Source: Geomonas azotofigens (GTDB lineage: Bacteria; Desulfobacterota; Desulfuromonadia; Geobacterales; Geobacteraceae). Taken from it: a stretch of DNA of 64,000 nt. Below the pieces are notes generated by a model. That model saw only the letters and a program-made list of their open reading frames with translations. It was not told the origin of the DNA and did no database searches. Both the position numbers and the translations under genes were made by a program. This document shows, piece by piece, positions 56,313 to 64,000 of this stretch (within the stretch, counting starts at the first letter, position 1; the number at the start of each line of letters is the position of its first letter). The stretch spans positions 806,001 to 870,000 of the forward strand of contig NZ_JAHLME010000003.1 of NCBI RefSeq assembly GCF_018919395.1. The letters run 5' to 3'.

Positions 56313-59300
56313 ATGATTGAAAAGATCATCGAATATTCCGCCCGCAACCGGGTGATAGTGCTGATGCTGTTCGCCCTGCTGATCGCCTGGGGGGTCTGGG
56401 CGGTCTACAAGACGCCGGTGGACGCGATACCTGATCTCTCCGACAACCAGGTCATCGTCTTCACCGATTACCCAGGCCGCTCGCCTCAGGTGGTCGAGGA
56501 CCAGGTCACTTATCCGCTGGCGGTGAACCTGCAGGGGCTGCCGCAGGTCCGCGCCGTGCGCGCCTCCTCCGCCTTCGGCTTCTCCATGATCTACGTGATT
56601 TTCGAGGACAAGGCGGACATCTACTGGGCCAGGACCCGCGTCCTCGAGCGCCTGAACTACGCCGCCAGCCTGCTGCCGCAGGGCGTCGTGCCGACGCTCG
56701 GCCCCGACGGCACCGGTGTCGGTCACGTCTTCTGGTACACGCTGGAAGGGAAGGGGTACGACCTCGAGCAGTTGCGGACCCTGCAGGACTGGTTCGTGCG
56801 CTACCAGCTGAACACCGTCCCCGGCGTGGCCGAGGTCGCCTCCATCGGCGGCTTCGTGCGCGAGTACCAGGTCGACCTCGACCCCAACCGTCTCTTCGCC
56901 TACAACATCAAGGTCGGCCAGGTAGCCGACGCGATCAAGAAGTCCAACAACGACGTGGGCGGCAGGCTCCTGGAACAGGCCGACGCGGAGTACCTGATCC
57001 GCGGCCGCGGCTACGTGAAATCGACGGCGGACCTTGAAAACATCGTGGTCGGCGCCGACATGCGAGGCACCCCCATCTACGTCAAGAACTTGGGCACGGT
57101 GCAGCTGGGCGGCGCCATCCGGCGCGGCATGCTGGACATGAACGGGCAGGGCGAGGCGGTGGGCGGCATCGTGGTCATGCGCTACGGCGAGAACGCGAAG
57201 GACGTCATCGACCGGGTCAAGGAGAAGATCGTCTCCCTGGAAAAGGGGCTCCCTCCCGGCGTCAAGATCATGGTCTCCTACGACCGCAGCGACCTGATCG
57301 AGCGCGCCATCCACACGCTGAAATCCTCTCTCATGGAGGAGTCCATCGTGGTGTCGCTGGTGATACTCGTGTTCCTGCTCCACTTCCAGAGCGCCCTGGT
57401 CATCGTGCTGACGCTTCCCATCGCGGTGCTGATCTCGTTCATCACCATGAAGCTCATGGGGGTGACCTCCAACATCATGTCCTTGGGCGGGATCGCCATC
57501 GCCATCGGCGTCCTGGTCGACGCCGGCGTCATCATGGTGGAGAACTGCTACCGCCACCTCTCCGAGATGCCTCCCGAAGAGCGGCGCGAGAGGCGCCTCG
57601 ACGTGATCATCGCCTCGGCCAAGCAGGTCGGGCGCGCCATCTTCTTCTCGCTGGCCATCATCATCCTCTCCTTCGTGCCGGTGTTCCTGCTCGAAGGGCA
57701 GGAAGGAAAGATGTTCCACCCGCTCGCCTTCACCAAGACCTTCTCCATGATGGGGTCCGCCTTCATCGCCATCACCCTGGTGCCGGTATTGATGTACTAC
57801 CTGATGCGGGGCAAGATGCCGCCGGAGAGTTCGAACCCGGTATCGAGCTTCTTCATCAAGCTGTACTCGCCGGTGATCCGCTGGGTGCTCAAGTGGAAGA
57901 AGACCACCATCGCGCTGAACGTTATTGCGCTCGCCGTCGCCATCCCGATGTTCATGAGTATCGGCAGCGAGTTCATGCCCCCCTTGGACGAGGGATCGCT
58001 CCTCTACATGCCGGTGACGCTCCCCAACATCTCCATCAATGAGGCGAAGCGCCTGATCCAGGTCCAGGACACGGTGATCAAGAGCGTCCCCGAGGTGGAG
58101 CACGTGCTCGGCAAGGTCGGGCGCGCCGAAACCTCGACCGATCCCGCGCCGGTCTCCATGTTCGAGAGCATCATCATCCTGAAGCCCAAGGACAAGTGGC
58201 GCCCCGGCGTGACCAAGGCCGACATCGTCTCAGAACTGGACGGCAAGCTGCAGCAGATCGGGGTCAGAAACGGCTGGACCCAGCCCATCATCAACCGCAT
58301 CAACATGCTCTCCACCGGGGTGCGCACCGACTTGGGCGTCAAGATCTTCGGCTCCGACCTCAACGTCCTGAAGGACTTGGCGGTTGAGGCCGAGGGGATC
58401 CTGAAGACCGTGCCGGGTGCGGCCGACGTGGTCGCGGAACGGGTGACCGGTGGCAACTACATCGACATCGACATCGACCGCGAGGCCGCCGCTCGTTACG
58501 GGGTCTCGGTGGGCGACATCCAGGAGGTCATCTCCACGGCCCTGGGGGGCGAGATGCTCTCCACCTCGGTGGAAGGGCGCAACCGCTTCCCGATCCGCCT
58601 GCGTTACATGCGCGAGATGCGCAGCGACATCCCGTCCATCCAGCGCATCCTCGTTTCGGGGATGGAAGGGGCCCAGGTGCCGCTGTCGCTGGTGACCAAG
58701 CTGAAGGTCTCCACCGGCGCGCCGGAGATCAACAGCGAAGGCGGTCTCTTGCGCTCCATCGTCTTCCTGAACGTGCGCGGCCGCGACATGGGCGGCTTCG
58801 TCAACGAGGCGAAGACCGTGCTCGAGAAGCAGATGAAGCTCCCCCCGGGCTACTACGTTGCCTGGTCCGGCCAATGGGAGAACCAGGTGCGCGCCAAGGC
58901 GCGGCTGCAGATGCTCGTTCCCGCCGGCATCCTGATTATCTTCATCCTGCTCTACTTCACCTTCCACTCGGCGCTGGAGGCGAGCATGGTCATGCTCTCG
59001 GTCCCGTTCGCGCTGGTCGGCGGGGTCTACCTGGTGAAGCTCCTTGGCTACAACATGTCGGTCGCCGTCTGGGTCGGTTTCATCGCGCTGTACGGGATCG
59101 CCGTCGAGACCGGCGTGGTCATGGTCATCTACCTGCACGAGGCGCTGGACAAGAAGCTATTGAAGGGGCCGGTCACCGAGCAGGACATCTACGACGCCAC
59201 CTTCGAGGGAGCCGTGCTCAGGTTGCGTCCCAAACTGATGACCGTCGCCGTCGCCCTGATCGGCTTGGTCCCCATCATGTGGTCCTCGGGGACCGGCGCC

Positions 59301-59450
59301 GACGTGATGAAACCGATCGCGGCACCCATGATCGGCGGGATGATATCGTCCGCGGTGCACGTGCTCATCATGACCCCGGTGATCTTCGTGTTGATGAAGA
59401 AGCATGATCTCAAGAAAGGGAAACTGAAGTACTCGGGGATGAAGCATTAG
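56313..59450 (+). CDS. cusA: CusA-like RND heavy-metal efflux pump
   Basis: 1045 residues with twelve helices and RND features. The N-terminus has VDAIPDLSDNQVIVFTDYPGRS, typical of HME-RND pumps; TM4 has the proton-relay region GVLVDAGVIMVEN (about 400-412), and the second periplasmic loop contains NRINMLSTGVRTDLGVK (about 660-676), where CusA carries a Met of the copper path. Full length. The combination with CusB Met/His tail supports Cu(I)/Ag(I) specificity rather than Co/Zn/Cd. It pumps metal from the periplasm or cytoplasm to the outside through CusC. Confidence 0.94.
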   Translation: MIEKIIEYSARNRVIVLMLFALLIAWGVWAVYKTPVDAIPDLSDNQVIVFTDYPGRSPQVVEDQVTYPLAVNLQGLPQVRAVRASSAFGFSMIYVIFEDKADIYWARTRVLERLNYAASLLPQGVVPTLGPDGTGVGHVFWYTLEGKGYDLEQLRTLQDWFVRYQLNTVPGVAEVASIGGFVREYQVDLDPNRLFAYNIKVGQVADAIKKSNNDVGGRLLEQADAEYLIRGRGYVKSTADLENIVVGADMRGTPIYVKNLGTVQLGGAIRRGMLDMNGQGEAVGGIVVMRYGENAKDVIDRVKEKIVSLEKGLPPGVKIMVSYDRSDLIERAIHTLKSSLMEESIVVSLVILVFLLHFQSALVIVLTLPIAVLISFITMKLMGVTSNIMSLGGIAIAIGVLVDAGVIMVENCYRHLSEMPPEERRERRLDVIIASAKQVGRAIFFSLAIIILSFVPVFLLEGQEGKMFHPLAFTKTFSMMGSAFIAITLVPVLMYYLMRGKMPPESSNPVSSFFIKLYSPVIRWVLKWKKTTIALNVIALAVAIPMFMSIGSEFMPPLDEGSLLYMPVTLPNISINEAKRLIQVQDTVIKSVPEVEHVLGKVGRAETSTDPAPVSMFESIIILKPKDKWRPGVTKADIVSELDGKLQQIGVRNGWTQPIINRINMLSTGVRTDLGVKIFGSDLNVLKDLAVEAEGILKTVPGAADVVAERVTGGNYIDIDIDREAAARYGVSVGDIQEVISTALGGEMLSTSVEGRNRFPIRLRYMREMRSDIPSIQRILVSGMEGAQVPLSLVTKLKVSTGAPEINSEGGLLRSIVFLNVRGRDMGGFVNEAKTVLEKQMKLPPGYYVAWSGQWENQVRAKARLQMLVPAGILIIFILLYFTFHSALEASMVMLSVPFALVGGVYLVKLLGYNMSVAVWVGFIALYGIAVETGVVMVIYLHEALDKKLLKGPVTEQDIYDATFEGAVLRLRPKLMTVAVALIGLVPIMWSSGTGADVMKPIAAPMIGGMISSAVHVLIMTPVIFVLMKKHDLKKGKLKYSGMKH

Positions 59451-59452
59451 AC

Positions 59453-59482
59453 GAATATGCTACTGCCGCAGTGGAATATTCC
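59453..59482 (+). promoter_or_regulatory. Paired GAATAT boxes (candidate activator site 3)
   Basis: GAATATGC (59453-59460) and the perfect palindrome GGAATATTCC (59473-59482), 21 bp apart, repeat the pattern at 51050 and 53414. The following sigma-54 promoter begins 56 bp downstream. Confidence 0.65.
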
Positions 59483-59537
59483 TCAAACCACTTGTGGCAC
59501 GACGCGGTGACGCCGCGTAGCAATGGCACTTTAGCTC

Positions 59538-59555
59538 TTGGCACACCACGTGCTT
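59538..59555 (+). promoter_or_regulatory. Sigma-54 promoter of the Met/His-rich protein gene
   Basis: TTGGCACACCACGTGCTT: TGGCAC at -24, GC at -12 in exact register, close to consensus. It lies about 40 bp upstream of the ATG at 59597 and 56 bp after the GAATAT pair. Confidence 0.75.
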
Positions 59556-59596
59556 AGTCAATAACAGATTATTTTTCACGCAAAAGGAGAATCATC

Positions 59597-60076
59597 ATGA
59601 AGAAACTCGTCGTTCTGGTTGCCGCCGCTCTCGCTTTGACCGCTCCTGTAGCTTCTTTCGCCATGGACCACGGTTCCATGGATATGGGGCACGGCGACAT
59701 GAAGATGGACCACGATATGGGCGCCGTCGCTCACCAGGAAGTCGTCAACGGCGTGAAGGCCACCTTCAAGGTCATGAGCATGAAGGAGCACATGGCCGCC
59801 ATGAAGATGGAACTCCCCAAGGGAATGAAAGAAACCCACCACATCGCCGTCGAGTTCAAGGACGCCAAGACCGGCAAGCCGCTCACCGAAGGCCAGGTGA
59901 CGGCGAAGGTCCAGGGCCCGGACAAGTCCGAGCAGACCAAGGACCTGATGGGGATGCAGGGGCACTTCGGCGCTGACTTCGATCTCTCCAAGAAGGGCAA
60001 GTACGGCGTGATGTGCAAGTTCAAGCTGAAAGACGGCCAGGTGCGCAACACCAAGTTCTGGTACACCGTCAAGTAG
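59597..60076 (+). CDS. Met/His-rich periplasmic metal-binding protein
   Basis: 159 residues: a signal peptide (about 1-22), then a Met/His cluster (HGSMDMGHGDMKMDHDMG, about 25-42) and more Met in KVMSMKEHMAAMKMELPKGMK (about 53-73), then a beta-rich domain ending WYTVK. The Met/His clusters resemble Cu(I)/Ag(I)-binding segments in CopC/CusF-like carriers, but the fold is not one I recognise with certainty. Its own sigma-54 promoter and place between cusA and the two-component genes suggest a metal chaperone or sponge. It is followed by a terminator. Confidence 0.8.
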   Translation: MKKLVVLVAAALALTAPVASFAMDHGSMDMGHGDMKMDHDMGAVAHQEVVNGVKATFKVMSMKEHMAAMKMELPKGMKETHHIAVEFKDAKTGKPLTEGQVTAKVQGPDKSEQTKDLMGMQGHFGADFDLSKKGKYGVMCKFKLKDGQVRNTKFWYTVK

Positions 60077-60085
60077 TTACGGCCG

Positions 60086-60122
60086 GGGCGGCTCCTCACC
60101 CGGAGCCGCCCTTCGTTTTTCC
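60086..60122 (+). terminator. Terminator after the Met/His-rich protein
   Basis: GGGCGGCTCC, TCACC loop, GGAGCCGCCC, then T-run (60116-60122). A perfect stem. Confidence 0.92.
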
Positions 60123-60255
60123 CTTTCCCCCCTGCGTTCTCCCGTCCTCTTCAGCCGCTGTAGTATCGCATGGTTCGCCCTGTAAGCATAAGTTGTCGAA
60201 CTATAAGAATTATCGACTGGCGTTTTTCTCTAAAATACCTTAGAGGATACTTACC

Positions 60256-61146
60256 ATGACCACCGTTGCCCTTGCCCGAAACGTACGCACCGTGTCCCTC
60301 TTTCTTCTCCTCTCCCTGTTTGTCGGGTGTACTTCCCGTCAGGAGCCGCCTCCTGAAGCGAAGGGGAGGGTGAACGCCACCGCTTCCTTCGTGAAGTACT
60401 TCGGCCAGGTGCCGCCCGTGGACAAGGGGACCTGCTACGGCTTCGTCATCTATTTCCCCTCCGCCCGGGAGGCCGGCAAGGTGCTTCCGTTACCGTTCTT
60501 CAGCTTCGATGAGGCGAGCCTCAAGAAGGTTGCGCTGGGCAAACTCATCGCTGGCATGGGGGATCAGAAGTCGTACCAGGGTGAACTGGCGCAGCCGTTT
60601 CCGGTGGGGAGCCGCGTCCTCGATATCTCCGAGTCCGCCGGTACGACGACCGTGAACTTCAGCAAGGAGCTGAACGCCGTCAAGGACGACCAGCAACTGC
60701 GGCAGGGGCTGGTAAACGCGGTGGTGCTGACCTTGCGCCAGTTTGGCGCTGTGGCCAAGGTGGTCATCAAGGTCGAGGGGGCGGAAGGTCCGCTTGAGAA
60801 ACTGGTTGCCAGGGCCGATGAGAGTGCGGTCTTGCCACTTGCCGCGCCGCGGCTCATGGGTGTCGTTGGCATGAAGGAGAAAGGGGCCGCCAATGTCGAG
60901 GAGATCGACGCCTTTTTCGACCGTCCCGTGGAGATCAAGGAATTAACCCTGTCGGGCGCCGATGGCGGCAGGATCGAGGGGGACGTTTATCAATCCGTCT
61001 TCGACATGGCGGGGGTGCTCAAGACCAGGAAGCCGCAGCCGTACCAGCCCGGCACGCCGATAAAGGTGCACTGGAAGATAACCGACAAACTCGGGCGCAG
61101 CGCCTCTGGGGACACCGACGTCGCCCTGGAGATAAAGGAGCACTGA
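60256..61146 (+). CDS. GerMN-domain lipoprotein
   Basis: 296 residues. A lipobox LFVGC gives the lipidated Cys at about residue 25. The middle (about 55-190) follows the GerMN pattern: Y-F, GKLIAGMGDQ, SRVLDISESAGTTTVNFSKEL and AVVLTLRQFGAVAKVVIKV. The second domain ends with the Ig-like VHWKITDKLGRSASGDTDV. The role outside spores is unknown, perhaps envelope. An imperfect palindrome at 60195-60217 is in its leader. It is 39 bp upstream of the histidine kinase gene and may be in the same operon. Confidence 0.75.
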   Translation: MTTVALARNVRTVSLFLLLSLFVGCTSRQEPPPEAKGRVNATASFVKYFGQVPPVDKGTCYGFVIYFPSAREAGKVLPLPFFSFDEASLKKVALGKLIAGMGDQKSYQGELAQPFPVGSRVLDISESAGTTTVNFSKELNAVKDDQQLRQGLVNAVVLTLRQFGAVAKVVIKVEGAEGPLEKLVARADESAVLPLAAPRLMGVVGMKEKGAANVEEIDAFFDRPVEIKELTLSGADGGRIEGDVYQSVFDMAGVLKTRKPQPYQPGTPIKVHWKITDKLGRSASGDTDVALEIKEH

Positions 61147-61185
61147 CCGGGGTGATGCCGCTACGGAACGGGGCGTAGGACGCAC

Positions 61186-62406
61186 ATGTTCAAGAAAGCC
61201 ATACTGCTGCTGGGCGTCTCCGTTACCTGCTGCTTGCTCTGGTTCGCCGTCTACGACTACCGGGAGGCGGGCCCCATAGCGCGGGAAAACCTGCGGGGGG
61301 TCGCGCTTTCGCTCACCACGGCCATCGAGCATCTCGCCGTGAACGATCCCTCTTTGAAAACGCTCCACGCCTTCCACCCTCCCGATGTTGCGTATTTCGC
61401 CCTGATCGACGGGGGTGGCGTCTATCGCTTCCATTCCAACCCCGATCTCGTCGGCACCGCCGTCGAGCGCGGCTCCGCCGGCAACCTCCCGCTGTTCAGC
61501 AGGTCTGAGACCCGCGTCGCGCTTGGCACCGGTGAACGCGCCTACCAGTTCGCCTCGCCGGTCAACGTGGGGGGAGAGCCGCTGGACCTGGTGCTTACCC
61601 TGCACACCTACCGCGCCGATGCCGTGGTCCGGCGCGCCAGGCTGAACATGACCATCGTGCTGGCCCTCGTGGGCGTTGGATGGCTGCTGAGCATCGGCCT
61701 GGCGCGTTATGCCGTTCGCGAGGAGCGCCACCGCGATGAGCTCGCACGCAGGGAGGCGTTGGCCAAGCTTGGTGAAATGGGCGCGGTGCTTGCCCACGAG
61801 ATTCGCAACCCGCTGGCGGGGATCAAGGGGTTCGCCCAGGTGATCGCCGCCAGGCCCCAGGAATCGCGCAACGCCGCCTTCGCCCGCAGCATCGTCGCCG
61901 AGGCGGTGCGCCTGGAGAGCCTGGTGAACGACCTCCTGGCGTACGCGACCGACGAGCCGCAGGCCCCTGACCACTTCCCCCTTGCCCCCCTGGTCGAGGA
62001 CACGGTCGCCCTGTTACGACCGGACGCCGAGGCCCATCATGTAGCGGTGACCTGGAGCTGTCCCGATGGGCTACTGGTTCGCGGCAACCGGGACCGGATC
62101 GAACAGGCGCTGCTGAACCTTTTGCACAACGCGGTTCAGGCCATGGAGCACGGGGGCGAGCTCCGCATCGACGCCGAAAGTTCCGGCGCGGAGGCCTCCC
62201 TTTCGGTCCGGGACAACGGGCCCGGCATAGCGGAAGAGCACCAACCGCTCGTCTTCGAGCCGTTCTTCACCACGAAGCCCCGGGGAACCGGGCTGGGGTT
62301 GGCGCTGTGCAAGAAGATCGTCGAGGCGAATGGTGGCCGGATATCGCTTAAGAGCGGGGTGGGGGAGGGGACCACGGTCACGCTGACCCTTCCCCGCACA
62401 CGTTGA
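61186..62406 (+). CDS. NtrB/ZraS-type sensor histidine kinase
   Basis: 406 residues: TM1 (about 5-22), a periplasmic sensor (about 25-150), TM2 (about 152-175), a DHp domain with H204 in [14 protein letters not shown], and an HATPase domain with [19 protein letters not shown] and [13 protein letters not shown]. It likely senses a periplasmic or membrane signal, such as metal, and phosphorylates the response regulator encoded 19 bp later. It has no HAMP domain, like ZraS. Confidence 0.93.
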   Translation: MFKKAILLLGVSVTCCLLWFAVYDYREAGPIARENLRGVALSLTTAIEHLAVNDPSLKTLHAFHPPDVAYFALIDGGGVYRFHSNPDLVGTAVERGSAGNLPLFSRSETRVALGTGERAYQFASPVNVGGEPLDLVLTLHTYRADAVVRRARLNMTIVLALVGVGWLLSIGLARYAVREERHRDELARREALAKLGEMGAVLAHEIRNPLAGIKGFAQVIAARPQESRNAAFARSIVAEAVRLESLVNDLLAYATDEPQAPDHFPLAPLVEDTVALLRPDAEAHHVAVTWSCPDGLLVRGNRDRIEQALLNLLHNAVQAMEHGGELRIDAESSGAEASLSVRDNGPGIAEEHQPLVFEPFFTTKPRGTGLGLALCKKIVEANGGRISLKSGVGEGTTVTLTLPRTR

Positions 62407-62425
62407 GGACATTGAGGAGCCGCAG

Positions 62426-63772
<1,347 letters not shown>

Positions 63773-63774
63773 GG

Positions 63775-63903
63775 TGTGCAAGGCCGCTCGGTTATGGTGC
63801 AAATCCTTGCACTCAATGCGTTAGTGCCGGCCCGGCTTGAATCTCAGGACAGACGCTTTTTCAGCAAGTTGCGCTGTCGCCCCTATCTGGCACGGACCGT
63901 GAA
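63775..63903 (+). promoter_or_regulatory. TGCAA palindromes and sigma-54-like promoter upstream of the right-edge gene
   Basis: TGTGCAAGG (63775-63783) and the palindrome GTGCAAATCCTTGCAC (63797-63812) precede CTGGCACGGACCGTGAA (63887-63903), which has the -24 block TGGCACG and GA in place of GC at -12. The palindrome is 75 bp upstream, as enhancers are. Confidence 0.5.
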
Positions 63904-63944
63904 ACTCCCTTCGCGTCGGAATAACGAAAAAGGAGGTTCAGGTC

Positions 63945-64000
63945 GTGGACACAGATGCGCAGTTCAGAGATGGCGGTAGCCGGAAAGCTGGGGGAGTGAT
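63945..64000 (+). CDS. Start of an unidentified gene (3' end outside window)
   Basis: GTG 63945 lies 8 bases after a strong AAGGAGG (63930-63936) and the frame stays open to the edge: 18 visible residues beginning MDTDAQFRDGGSRKAGGV. Too little is visible for a family call. The sigma-54-like promoter about 40 bp upstream suggests it belongs to the response regulator's targets. Confidence 0.6.
   Translation, partial: MDTDAQFRDGGSRKAGGV

Noticed and set aside
60195-60217. Imperfect palindrome GTCGA..TCGAC in the GerMN gene leader as a regulator site.
   Set aside because: Too imperfect and single; no sigma-54 element or repeated copy supports it.

Overview
The window is a GC-rich bacterial chromosome segment that reads like a Geobacter/Geomonas-type member of the Desulfuromonadales. 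That is an inference from gene content and codon style: a nine-heme cytochrome, an IorAB-PaaK-ACT-Liv locus, a Desulfovibrio-type FMN-binding protein, rubredoxin with a CoA-disulfide-reductase-like flavoprotein, and many sigma-54 regulators and -24/-12 promoters. No rRNA, tRNA or CRISPR array was seen.

Layout. 1-1036: end of a pqiB-like gene and pqiC (outer-membrane lipid/asymmetry system). 1048-8362: a minus-strand set azoR - outer membrane factor - aaeB - aaeX - aaeA (aromatic-acid/xenobiotic efflux) with a divergent GAF/sigma-54 activator; three copies of a 10-bp box and a sigma-54 promoter lie between them. 8363-about 15400: an AT-richer accessory island with a Xre repressor, an HNH protein, a KfrA-like coiled-coil protein, an AlpA-like regulator, a truncated integrase and an intact P4-type integrase, plus repeat arrays and long non-coding stretches. 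15422-19319: a same-strand redox cluster (ABM-domain membrane protein, zinc-ribbon/HEAGH membrane protein, lipocalin, multiheme cytochrome, tiny zinc-ribbon protein). 19537-25139: superoxide dismutase, then a MacAB-TolC-type tripartite exporter. 25215-28628: small conserved genes (one frameshifted), tcdA, DUF72, a methyltransferase-like protein and a 4-TM YvlD-like protein.

28973-40476 is an aryl-acid locus: IorAB oxidises aryl-pyruvates to aryl-acetyl-CoA, two PaaK ligases interconvert aryl-acetates and their CoA esters, an ACT-domain protein probably senses amino acids, and a complete Liv ABC importer with two binding proteins supplies the substrates. 40579-47753: monoheme cytochrome, a deletion scar that joins the start of a formate dehydrogenase gene to the end of an nrfD gene, FMN-binding protein, MFS transporter, and an operon of rubredoxin, flavoprotein and aconitase.

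48011-64000 is a copper/silver (heavy metal) resistance region: csoR-copA-HMBD protein behind two CsoR-type palindromes, a MacB-like ABC exporter, a CusCBA RND pump, a Met/His-rich periplasmic protein, a GerMN lipoprotein and an NtrC-type two-component pair. Three transcription units here carry the same signature: paired GAATAT boxes 20-21 bp apart, followed 56-79 bp later by a -24/-12 sigma-54-like promoter. This looks like an undescribed metal-stress sigma-54 regulon, probably driven by the adjacent histidine kinase/response regulator, and is the most interesting observation in the window.
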